NCBI GenBank assembly: GCA_002422085.1
Contig: DISZ01000010.1
Span: forward strand, 62,001-126,000
DNA length: 64,000 bases
Source: Rhodobacteraceae bacterium UBA6197
GTDB lineage: Bacteria; Pseudomonadota; Alphaproteobacteria; Rhodobacterales; Rhodobacteraceae
Direction of reading: 5' to 3'
Below the pieces are notes generated by a model. The model was given only the letters and a program-made list of their open reading frames with translations. It had not been told where the DNA came from and ran no database searches. Of this stretch, positions 33,493 through 42,457 are shown piece by piece. The first letter of the stretch is position 1, and the number at the start of each line of letters is the position of its first letter. The position numbers were made by a program, and so were the translations under genes.

Positions 33493-34880
33493 TTATGGCG
33501 CCTTTCACGGATCAACGCTTCCAGCGCTGTCAGATCGTTGGGAACTGCGGTCACACGCTCGGGGCGATCGAACAGATCGGCCATGCGGGCGGGCAGTGCC
33601 GGGCGAAGCCCGGTTGCCGCTTCGACTGCATCGGGGAATTTCGCCGGGTGCGCGGTGGCCAGCGTCACCATCGGCACCGGGGCGGTGATGTGGTCACGCG
33701 CGACCTTTACCGCGACGGCGGAATGCGGGCACAGCAGCTCGCCCGAGGCCAGCACTTCGGCGGCAATCATTGCGCGGGTTTCGGGTTCTGAACAGCGCCC
33801 GGTGTCATAGATCTCGCGCAGGGTTTGCAGCGCGCCCTGGCTGACCGCAAAACCGCCCTGAGTTCCAAGCTCGTCCATCAACTGCGCCACCGCGCCGCCA
33901 TCCTGACCATAGGCCATGAACAAGGCACGTTCAAAGTTGGACGAGACCTGAATATCCATTGACGGGCTGATCGAGGGTTTCACCCCGTTCGTCTCATAGC
34001 GCCCGCTGGTCAGGCAGCGGTGCAAGATGTCGTTCTGGTTGGTGGCGATCACCAGCCGATCAATCGGCAGGCCCATTTCACGCGCGATATAGCCTGCGAA
34101 GATGTCGCCAAAATTGCCGGTCGGCACGGTAAAGCTGATCTTGCGGTCCGGCGCGCCAAGACTGACGGCGGCGGTAAAGTAATAGACCACCTGCACCAGA
34201 ACCCGCGCCCAGTTGATGCTGTTCACCCCCGCCAGCCCGACCCCGTCGCGAAAGGCAAAATCGTTGAACATGTCTTTCACGCGGGCCTGACAATCGTCAA
34301 AATCGCCCGCCAGTGCCAGCGCATGGACGTTGGCCTCGGTCGGCGTGGTCATCTGACGGCGCTGCACATCCGACACTCGACCTTGCGGGAACAGAATGAA
34401 CACATCGACGTTCTCAAGCCCGCGAAACGCCTCGATCGCCGCCGATCCGGTATCGCCCGAGGTCGCGCCGACGATGGTGATGCGCTTGCCCTCACGCGCC
34501 AGCACGATCTGAAAAAGCTGGCCGATAACCTGCATCGCAAAGTCTTTGAACGCCAGCGTCGGTCCGTGAAACAGCTCCAGCAGGTGATGCCCGGGCGCAA
34601 GCTGCACCAGAGGCGCACGGGCGGCATGGCCAAAGCCCGCGTAGGCCCGCGCCAACGCGCCGCGCAATTCGTCGTCGGAAAAAGTGTCGCCGGTAAAGGG
34701 GCGCATCACCCGGAACGCCACCTCTTCATAGCTTTGCCCGGCCATCGCGGCGATCTCGTCACGGGACAGCCGCGGAATGCTTTGCGGCACATAAAGCCCG
34801 CCGTCACGGGCCAACCCGGTCAGCATCGCCTCGCCAAAGGTCAGAACCGGGGCCTGCCCCCGTGTCGAGATATAGCGCAT
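33489..34880 (-). CDS. thrC: threonine synthase
   Basis: PLP enzyme converting O-phosphohomoserine to threonine. 463 aa from the ATG at 34880 (MRYISTRGQAPVLTFGEAML); a GTG at 34886 would add two residues. The Schiff-base lysine is K112 in LAFKDFAM. The phosphate-binding loop GATSGDTGSAAIEAF and the VPTGNFGDIFAGYIA segment identify the long bacterial/fungal ThrC type. It starts 13 bases after the surf1 stop and overlaps the M16 peptidase. Confidence 0.95.
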   Translation of the reverse strand: MRYISTRGQAPVLTFGEAMLTGLARDGGLYVPQSIPRLSRDEIAAMAGQSYEEVAFRVMRPFTGDTFSDDELRGALARAYAGFGHAARAPLVQLAPGHHLLELFHGPTLAFKDFAMQVIGQLFQIVLAREGKRITIVGATSGDTGSAAIEAFRGLENVDVFILFPQGRVSDVQRRQMTTPTEANVHALALAGDFDDCQARVKDMFNDFAFRDGVGLAGVNSINWARVLVQVVYYFTAAVSLGAPDRKISFTVPTGNFGDIFAGYIAREMGLPIDRLVIATNQNDILHRCLTSGRYETNGVKPSISPSMDIQVSSNFERALFMAYGQDGGAVAQLMDELGTQGGFAVSQGALQTLREIYDTGRCSEPETRAMIAAEVLASGELLCPHSAVAVKVARDHITAPVPMVTLATAHPAKFPDAVEAATGLRPALPARMADLFDRPERVTAVPNDLTALEALIRERRHN

Positions 34881-34893
34881 GAACACCGCCCCT

Positions 34894-35574
34894 TCAGATT
34901 TCCCGTTGCCTGATACGCCACAGAAGGAACGCTGTCATCCCCGCCCAGACAGCGGCCAGCGAAAACCATGTGATGGCATAGTTCAAGTGGTCATTCGGGA
35001 TCCCGGCGATGCCAAGCGGCACCGGCGCGATGCCCTGTGCGTCGCCCGCCGCATGCGCCGCGACGATCAGCAGCGGCTCGGTATCCAGATGGGCGGCCAT
35101 GGCGGCCACATCTCGTGCGTACCAGACCCCGGCGGCCAGATCGGGGGCGGGGGTATAGTTGTCGGTTTCGGAGGGCCAGTGCAGATTGCCAGTCACGATC
35201 AGCGGCACCGGCGGGCGGGCGGCACGGCGCAGGTCTTCGCCGATAAAACCCCGGTCCAACAGCACCCGCCGCCCATCGCCGGTTTCAAAGGCGGCAATCA
35301 CCTCATAGCCCGGGCCGACGCCCTTTTGCCCTGTCAGCACCAGAATTTCCTGCCCGGTGGTGGCGCCGTCCACCTCGACCGGGGTGTATTTCAGCGCCGC
35401 GGGGTCGGCGCCCGCGGCGGCCGGCAAGGCCATTGGCACGCCGCCGATCCGGGCGCTGATCTCGGCCAGCATCGTCTCTTTCCACTCCATCCGCCGCAAC
35501 TGCCAGAAGCCCAGTGCCAGCAGGATGGCAATCCCCCCCAACCCGAGGATCAGCGGAAAGACGATGCGACGCAT
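34894..35574 (-). CDS. surf1: SURF1 cytochrome oxidase assembly protein
   Basis: Inner-membrane protein that helps insert haem a into aa3 oxidase. 226 aa with the family's two-helix hairpin: an N-terminal helix (about 4-22, ending FWQLRRMEWK) and a C-terminal helix (about 198-218) flank a periplasmic domain with LLDRGF and the NDHLNYAITWFSLAAVW motif. The ATG at 35574 has AAGGAG upstream. A hairpin terminator lies between ctaE and this gene, so surf1 may be expressed by read-through. Confidence 0.92.
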   Translation of the reverse strand: MRRIVFPLILGLGGIAILLALGFWQLRRMEWKETMLAEISARIGGVPMALPAAAGADPAALKYTPVEVDGATTGQEILVLTGQKGVGPGYEVIAAFETGDGRRVLLDRGFIGEDLRRAARPPVPLIVTGNLHWPSETDNYTPAPDLAAGVWYARDVAAMAAHLDTEPLLIVAAHAAGDAQGIAPVPLGIAGIPNDHLNYAITWFSLAAVWAGMTAFLLWRIRQREI

Positions 35575-35601
35575 GGTGGCTCCTTGAAAGACAAAGGCGC
35601 G

Positions 35602-35636
35602 GAAAGACAAAGGCGCGAGGGACCCGCCCTCGCGCC
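35602..35636 (-). terminator. terminator/attenuator between ctaE and surf1, with duplicated T-rich tail
   Basis: On the minus strand a perfect 10-bp stem (GGCGCGAGGG/CCCTCGCGCC, 5-base loop) is followed by TTTGTCTTTCC. The 16-bp unit GAAAGACAAAGGCGCG (plus strand) is duplicated at 35586-35617, so the T-rich tail occurs twice. Confidence 0.75.
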
Positions 35637-35660
35637 TGCAATCGGTCAAAGGGGGTGAGT

Positions 35661-36461
35661 TCAGCTGCCCCAGACATATATCGCAGTGAACAGGAACAGC
35701 CAGACCACATCGACAAAGTGCCAATACCATGCGGCGGCCTCAAAGCCGACGTGACGCTCGGGGGTAAAGTGTCCCTTCATCACCCGCAACAGGCAGACCG
35801 CCAGAAAGATCGTGCCGATGATGACATGCAGCCCGTGGAACCCGGTCGCCATGAAGAAGCTGGCGCCATAGATGTTGCCGGCAAGGCCAAAGGCGGCGTG
35901 GCTGTATTCGATCCCCTGAAGCACGGTAAAGCTGATCCCCAGGATCACCGTCAGGATCAGCCCGTTCACCACATCCCGGCGGTTGTTTTCATGCACCAGC
36001 GCATGGTGCGCCCAGGTCAGCGTCACCCCCGAAAGCAACAGCACGACGGTGTTGATCAGCGGCAGGTGCCACGGGTCGAAAGTCTCGATCCCGGCGGGCG
36101 GCCAGACACCATCGACCAACGGGCTTTCTGGCCCCATCGGATACAGCGCGTGTTTGAAGAAGGTCCAGAACCAGGCCGAAAAGAACATCACCTCGGACAT
36201 GATGAACAAGATGAAGCCATAGCGCAGGCCGATCCGGACCACCGGGGTATGATCGCCCACCTGCCCTTCGTGCACCATATCGCCCCACCAGCCGTACATG
36301 CAGTAGAGCACGACGATCAGCCCGCCGAAGAACATCATCGACCCCATGTCCTTCATCCACAGTGCCGCACCAAACAGCATGGTAAAGGCCCCTACCGCGC
36401 TGAGCAGCGGCCAGATCGAGGGGGGCAGAATGTGGTAATCGTGGTTTTTTGCGTGCGCCAT
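35661..36461 (-). CDS. ctaE: cytochrome c oxidase subunit III (aa3 type)
   Basis: Core membrane subunit of the aa3-type oxidase, 266 aa with seven predicted helices. Family text includes HDYHILPPSIWPLLSAVGA, GFILFIMSEVMFFSAWFWTF, HGLHVIIGTIFLAVCLLR and the C-terminal WYWHFVDVVWLFLFTAIYVW. It follows ctaG by 34 bases in the cta operon. The subunit I gene (ctaD) is not in the window, as is usual in this group. Confidence 0.96.
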   Translation of the reverse strand: MAHAKNHDYHILPPSIWPLLSAVGAFTMLFGAALWMKDMGSMMFFGGLIVVLYCMYGWWGDMVHEGQVGDHTPVVRIGLRYGFILFIMSEVMFFSAWFWTFFKHALYPMGPESPLVDGVWPPAGIETFDPWHLPLINTVVLLLSGVTLTWAHHALVHENNRRDVVNGLILTVILGISFTVLQGIEYSHAAFGLAGNIYGASFFMATGFHGLHVIIGTIFLAVCLLRVMKGHFTPERHVGFEAAAWYWHFVDVVWLFLFTAIYVWGS

Positions 36462-36495
36462 GGTCTTATCCGCTTTCGGTTGTCCCTGTTGGGCC

Positions 36496-37071
36496 TCAGT
36501 TGACGGGGGCCAAAGCAGCCGGCGTCAACGACACCTGCTGCTCTGGCAAATCGGTTTCATAGAAGGTGTAGGACAGCGTGATATAGCGGATACGGCCCGC
36601 ATCCGCATCCGTCACGATTTCCGGATCGACATAGAAGGAAACGGGCATCTCGACCCGTTCGCCGGGCTGCAACACCTGCTGGGTAAAGCAAAAACACTGG
36701 ATCTTGTCGAAGTAGTATCCGGCAACGTCGGGGGCGACATTATAGCTGGCCGTGCCCGCGATGACCCGATCCGAAGTGTTGATCGCCTCAAAGAACGCCA
36801 GACCCGTTTCGCCGATCTTGAGCGTCATCTCGTTTTGCATCGGGCGGAACTTCCACTGCATGCCCTTGGCGACATTGGCGTCGAAGCGCACGGTGACCAG
36901 CTCGTCCAGCACCACATCCGAACCACGCTCGGCCACGTTGGTCGTGCCGCCATAGCCGGTGGTGCGGCAAAACCAGCTGTAGAACGGCACGGCGACCCAG
37001 GCCAGAACGCCCATCAGCAGCACCACCCCCACCAACCGGGCCGCGATCCGCGTATTTGGGTTGGCGCTCAA
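36496..37071 (-). CDS. ctaG: cytochrome c oxidase assembly protein CtaG/Cox11
   Basis: Membrane-anchored copper chaperone that delivers CuB to oxidase subunit I. 191 aa. One N-terminal helix (about 10-30) is followed by a periplasmic domain with FCRTTGYGGTT and the copper-binding CFCFTQQ motif (in KIQCFCFTQQVLQPGE). The ATG at 37071 overlaps the preceding small gene's stop by four bases. Confidence 0.95.
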   Translation of the reverse strand: MSANPNTRIAARLVGVVLLMGVLAWVAVPFYSWFCRTTGYGGTTNVAERGSDVVLDELVTVRFDANVAKGMQWKFRPMQNEMTLKIGETGLAFFEAINTSDRVIAGTASYNVAPDVAGYYFDKIQCFCFTQQVLQPGERVEMPVSFYVDPEIVTDADAGRIRYITLSYTFYETDLPEQQVSLTPAALAPVN

Positions 37072-37271
37072 TTGCCTGCCCCCGTGCCGGCAGGTGCCGG
37101 AAGCACCGAGACGCGGGGCTGATGGTCGAAGGCCTCCAGCTTGTTGCCGTTTTGAACCTTGACGATGGTCAGCCCGAAGACCAGCACCACCAAGGCCAGA
37201 AGCACCGTCCCCAGCCCCAGATTGCGGCCAAAGCGGCGTCTGTGCAGTTCGTGATCTTTGGTGATCGCCAT
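37068..37271 (-). CDS. small single-helix protein of the cta operon (CoxF-like)
   Basis: 67-aa protein. A basic N-terminus (MAITKDHELHRRRFGRNLG) precedes one membrane helix (about 21-40) and a short Pro/Ala-rich tail. A small ORF at this place between ctaB and ctaG is common in alphaproteobacterial oxidase operons and is sometimes called CoxF; its role in assembly is not established. It overlaps ctaB by one base and ctaG by four, so the three are translationally coupled. Confidence 0.8.
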   Translation of the reverse strand: MAITKDHELHRRRFGRNLGLGTVLLALVVLVFGLTIVKVQNGNKLEAFDHQPRVSVLPAPAGTGAGN

Positions 37272-38203
37272 TACCAGCCTCCGATCCCCAGGGACTTCAG
37301 CGCCGAATCGGCCAGAAGTGCGGTGAAATGTGCGAACAGATAGGCCAGCGAGAACCGGAAGAACGCTTTTTCGGCGCGGTAGCCGTCGGCCTCGGCGGCC
37401 GCCTCTTCGCGGCGCCAGATCCGATAGCCGCCGCGGATGAACAACGCGTTCATGGTCAGCGAGGTGACCAGATAGATCGGCCCGCCGATGCTGGTGAAGG
37501 CGGTGCCGACCGCGACCGGCGCCAGCACCAGCGTATACGCCAGAATATGCTTGCGCGTCACCTTGCGGCCATGCGTCACCGTCAGCATCGGCACGCCCGC
37601 GTTCGAGTAGTCTTCCTTCATGAACAGCGCCAGCGACCAGAAATGCGGCGGTGTCCACAAGAAGATGATGGCAAACATCGCCAGCGATTCAACGCTGACC
37701 CCGCCGGTCGCCACGGCCCAGCCGATCATTGGCGGAAACGCCCCCGCCGCGCCGCCGATGACGATGTTCTGCGGTGTCGAACGTTTGAGCCAGATCGTGT
37801 AGACGACGGCGTAAAAGAAGATGGTGAAGGCCAGAAACAGCCCGGCAAAGACATTCGCCGCCAGCGCCAGCATCACGCACGAAATACCCGCCAGCGCCAG
37901 CCCAAAGCCCAGCGCCTCGCCTTCGGTGATCTTGCCTGCGGGGATCGGGCGGGCCTTTGTGCGCTTCATGATCCGGTCGATATCGGCGTCATACCACATG
38001 TTCAGCGCGCCCGAGGCACCGCCGCCCAGCGCGATGAACAAGATCGCGGTGAACGCGACAAACGGGTGCACCGGCACCGGCGCCACCAAAAGCCCGACAA
38101 GCGCCGTGAACACCACCAGCGACATCACGCGCGGCTTGAGCAGGGCGACAAAGTCGCCAAACTGCGCCTCTTGGCTGTCGTCATAAATGCTGATGTCGCT
38201 CAT
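37271..38203 (-). CDS. ctaB: protohaem IX farnesyltransferase (haem O synthase)
   Basis: UbiA-superfamily membrane enzyme that adds a farnesyl group to haem B, giving haem O for aa3 oxidase. 310 aa, multiple helices. The two Asp-rich motifs are NMWYDADIDRIMKRTKARPI and the SLALFMKEDYSNAGVPML loop. 81 bases downstream of ctaC. Confidence 0.96.
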   Translation of the reverse strand: MSDISIYDDSQEAQFGDFVALLKPRVMSLVVFTALVGLLVAPVPVHPFVAFTAILFIALGGGASGALNMWYDADIDRIMKRTKARPIPAGKITEGEALGFGLALAGISCVMLALAANVFAGLFLAFTIFFYAVVYTIWLKRSTPQNIVIGGAAGAFPPMIGWAVATGGVSVESLAMFAIIFLWTPPHFWSLALFMKEDYSNAGVPMLTVTHGRKVTRKHILAYTLVLAPVAVGTAFTSIGGPIYLVTSLTMNALFIRGGYRIWRREEAAAEADGYRAEKAFFRFSLAYLFAHFTALLADSALKSLGIGGW

Positions 38204-38244
38204 TCTGCTCTCCCTTGCCCGCCGTCTCTTGCGGGTGACGGGCG

Positions 38245-38265
38245 GCGCGCCGGATGCCGGCGCGC
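38245..38265 (-). terminator. GC-rich hairpin between ctaC and ctaB
   Basis: Perfect 9-bp stem (GCGCGCCGG/CCGGCGCGC) with a 3-base loop in the 81-base spacer. No T run follows, so it may act as an mRNA-processing or attenuation structure that sets the ctaC:ctaB ratio rather than as a full terminator. Confidence 0.45.
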
Positions 38266-38284
38266 GCGCCCGGTGTCCTGCGTC

Positions 38285-39148
38285 CTATTCCGACGCGGCA
38301 ACCTTGACCGGCGCGGCGGCGGCGGCAAAGCCACCCTTCGCCCGCGCCAGCCAGTCGGCGTAGACCTCTTCCGAGACCACTTTCACGGTGATCGGCATAT
38401 AGGCGTGAGACTGGCCGCACAGCTCTGAGCACTGGCCGAAATAGACGCCTTCCTTTTCGGCCTTGAACCACAGTTGCGCGATCCGCCCCGGCACGCCGTC
38501 TTGCTTGACCGCAAAGGCCGGCATCGCCCAGGAATGGATCACATCCGCGCCGGTGACCTGCACCACGATCGTCTTGTTCACCGGCACCACGACGGCATTG
38601 TCGGCCGCCAACAGGTATTCGTCGGGCGCATATCCATTCGCCGCGAGATCTTCTTTCGCCAGCAACAAAGAGTCGAACGACACGCCCTCGTCGGGGTATT
38701 CATAGCCCCAATACCACTGATAACCGGTCGCCTTGATGGTGATGTCTGCCACCGGGATCTCTTGCTGTTTGAACAGGATCGGCAACGAAAACGACCCGAT
38801 CACCACCAGGATCAGGATTGGCACCAGGGTCCAGGTGATCTCGATCGGGGTATTGTGGGTAAAGCGTGCCGGTGTGGGATTGGCCCGCCGGTTGAATCGC
38901 AGCATCGCCACCACAGCAAGCACCACCACCAAGATCGTGATGGTCGCGATGATATAGAGCAGCATCCCGTCAAGCCATTGCTGATCGCGGGCCAGCTCGG
39001 TGGCGGCGGGTTGAAACCCGATGCCGCCAGAGTGCGGCTTGCCTACCACCTCAAGCCCGGTGATCGCATCCTGAGCGAGCGCCGCCCCGGCTGCGAGGGT
39101 TGTCGTCAATGCGGCCGCAAGGCCGTGGCGAATGATCGCAAAGCGCAT
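38285..39148 (-). CDS. ctaC: cytochrome c oxidase subunit II (aa3 type)
   Basis: CuA-bearing subunit that accepts electrons from cytochrome c on the periplasmic side. 287 aa from the ATG at 39148, with a signal peptide (MRFAIIRHGLAAALTTTLAA, cleaved after ALA) and two membrane helices (about 60-80 and 105-125). The CuA site is in HSWAMPAF and FGQCSELCGQSHAYMPI. First gene of the cta operon, divergent from tldD. Confidence 0.96.
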   Translation of the reverse strand: MRFAIIRHGLAAALTTTLAAGAALAQDAITGLEVVGKPHSGGIGFQPAATELARDQQWLDGMLLYIIATITILVVVLAVVAMLRFNRRANPTPARFTHNTPIEITWTLVPILILVVIGSFSLPILFKQQEIPVADITIKATGYQWYWGYEYPDEGVSFDSLLLAKEDLAANGYAPDEYLLAADNAVVVPVNKTIVVQVTGADVIHSWAMPAFAVKQDGVPGRIAQLWFKAEKEGVYFGQCSELCGQSHAYMPITVKVVSEEVYADWLARAKGGFAAAAAPVKVAASE

Positions 39149-39326
39149 AGTGTTTTCCCGTTCCCTGAAGCGGCTCTCCCTGCCGCTCAACAGCCCCCGG
39201 CGCGTCCCTTCGCCGATAGCCTGTTGTATGGAACCATTTTAAAATCATATTAGAGCAGACCCGACAAGCGAAACGTGCGACAACGTGTCGCTTTTTCATC
39301 CAATTCAAGCGTTAAGGGAAAATCCG

Positions 39327-40748
<1,422 letters not shown>

Positions 40749-40777
40749 CCCTTGGCGTTGCACCTGTTGGCAGATGT

Positions 40778-40812
40778 GCCTCCGGCGGGAGTATTTTTTC
40801 CAAACAGAAGAT
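40778..40812 (+). repeat. dispersed intergenic repeat, copy D
   Basis: GCCTCCGGCGGGAGTATTTT followed by TTCCAAACAGAAGATGA, 30 bases after the tldD stop. Member of the CCTCCGGCGGG-ATATTT family described in the findings. Confidence 0.75.
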
Positions 40813-40993
40813 GAGGGACGTTTGGACCCGAGCTTTTGCCCCGAAAGCGACGCGGGCGAATCCGTCGGCCAAAGTGGCGATGCGGCCGACGGTCTGAGTG
40901 CCGCATCGCGCATTGCGACGATTTTTGTAAAAAAGTTTCAAATCGCCGATCTGTAAACCTCTTGTTAACGTTAAAGCCCTTACACAGAGAGGG

Positions 40994-41099
40994 CGAATAA
41001 GGCGGAGGGAAGGATGGAAAGAAGTTTGTTTTCTTGCCCCACCCCCTTCACCCCACCCACCACGGAAGAAGATAGACTGTCCTTCCTCCGCCTTATTCG
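40994..41099 (+). promoter_or_regulatory. long inverted repeat sequestering the dprA translation start
   Basis: Arm 1 (40994-41014) contains the ribosome-binding site GGCGGAGGGAAGG and the A of the ATG. Arm 2 (41080-41099, codons 23-29) is its reverse complement over 20 bases, apart from one bulged G at 41009. The loop of about 65 bases holds the first 22 codons. The RNA fold would hide the Shine-Dalgarno site. Confidence 0.7.
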
Positions 41100-42240
41100 T
41101 TCCCGTCGCGTGGGGGTTGCGACGTTTTACCGGCTTCTGGCAGAGCATGGGTCGGCGGCGGCGGCGCTTGAAGCGTTGCCGGAACTGGCGCGCGCCGCCG
41201 GTGTGACGAATTATGTGGCCTGCCCTGAGGGCGTGGCGCTAGCCGAAATGAAGGCCGCACGACGCCTTGGCGCGCAAATGCTGTGCCATGGGCAGACGGC
41301 CTATCCTCAGGATCTGGCCGAGATTGCCGACGCGCCGCCGGTGCTTTGGGCCATGGGCGATGCGTCCTTGTTGGCGCGGCCAATGGTGGCGTTGGTCGGG
41401 GCGCGCAATGCCTCGTCCTTGGGCACCCGGATGACGCGCAAGCTGGCCGAAGGGTTGGGCGCGGCGGGCTATGTCGTGGTTTCGGGCCTTGCGCGCGGGA
41501 TCGATGCGGCGGCGCATCAGGCGACTTTGGCCAGCGGCACGGTGGCGGTGCAGGCGGGGGGGGTCGATATCATCTACCCCATGGAAAACGCCGCTCTGGC
41601 CGACGAAATCGCCCTGCAGGGGTTGCGGTTGTCAGAACAGCCGTTCGGGCTTGAACCGCAGGCGCGTCATTTTCCGATGCGCAACCGTATCATCTCGGGT
41701 CTCGCCCGGACGGTGGTGGTGGTTGAGGCGGCGGCGCGCTCGGGCAGCCTGATTACGGCACGCAATGCACTGGATCAGGGGCGCGAGGTGATGGCGGTTC
41801 CCGGTCATCCGCTGGATGCGCGCGCAAGCGGGTGCAACATGTTGATCCGAGATGGCGCGCTTTTGGTGCGCGGAGTTGACGATGTGTTGGCGGCGCTTGG
41901 ACCGCCGGCGGAACCGAGACGTGAAACCGCGACACAGTTTACCGCCGAGGCCTCAACGGAACGGCGCCCGGCGCCTTCGGGCCCTGGCCGCGTCGTTTCC
42001 GGGCCCGCCCCGGGCGCGCCTGTGGCGGGCCACCCCGGCCCGACCGCCCGCCCGAAAAGCGAAACTCAGGCATTGCACCAGTCGATTCTGGATCGGCTTG
42101 GGCCAAGCCCTCTGGCCGAGGATCAACTAATCCGCGATCTGGCCCTGCCTGCCGCCCGAATAGCGCAAGAGCTGTTGCTATTGGAAATCGACGGCGCGGT
42201 TGCGCGCCAACCCGGCGGATTTCTGACCCGCGTGGTTTAG
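41014..42240 (+). CDS. dprA: DNA-processing protein DprA
   Basis: Loads RecA onto incoming single-stranded DNA during natural transformation. 408 aa. The Rossmann-like core has VALVGARNASSLGTRMTRKL, the hallmark GLARGIDAAAH, and RNRIISGLARTVVVVEAAARSGSL-type text (here split). A Pro/Ala-rich linker (about 300-345) leads to a C-terminal winged-helix segment (ALHQSILDRLGPSPLAEDQL). The first 30 codons use CTT, CTC, ATT, CGT and TCC, unlike the rest of the gene, where they form half of a strong inverted repeat. Confidence 0.93.
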   Translation: MERSLFSCPTPFTPPTTEEDRLSFLRLIRSRRVGVATFYRLLAEHGSAAAALEALPELARAAGVTNYVACPEGVALAEMKAARRLGAQMLCHGQTAYPQDLAEIADAPPVLWAMGDASLLARPMVALVGARNASSLGTRMTRKLAEGLGAAGYVVVSGLARGIDAAAHQATLASGTVAVQAGGVDIIYPMENAALADEIALQGLRLSEQPFGLEPQARHFPMRNRIISGLARTVVVVEAAARSGSLITARNALDQGREVMAVPGHPLDARASGCNMLIRDGALLVRGVDDVLAALGPPAEPRRETATQFTAEASTERRPAPSGPGRVVSGPAPGAPVAGHPGPTARPKSETQALHQSILDRLGPSPLAEDQLIRDLALPAARIAQELLLLEIDGAVARQPGGFLTRVV

Positions 42241-42457
42241 AACCCTGCGCCTGTCAGGTTGCAACGCCGGGCGCGATCCGCAGGGGTTGCGGCACCCTGG
42301 TCGCCCGGTCGTCGGGGCGTTGCGCCCAGCGCATGGCAAAGGCGCGGCGATCCCCCACCACCGCCAACCTCGGCCCTTCAAGCGTCATTGACACCGCCCG
42401 CCAAGCCCCCCATGTTCCGCGGCCAAAGCGCATTTTCTGTTTTCCCGAGAGGAAGTC

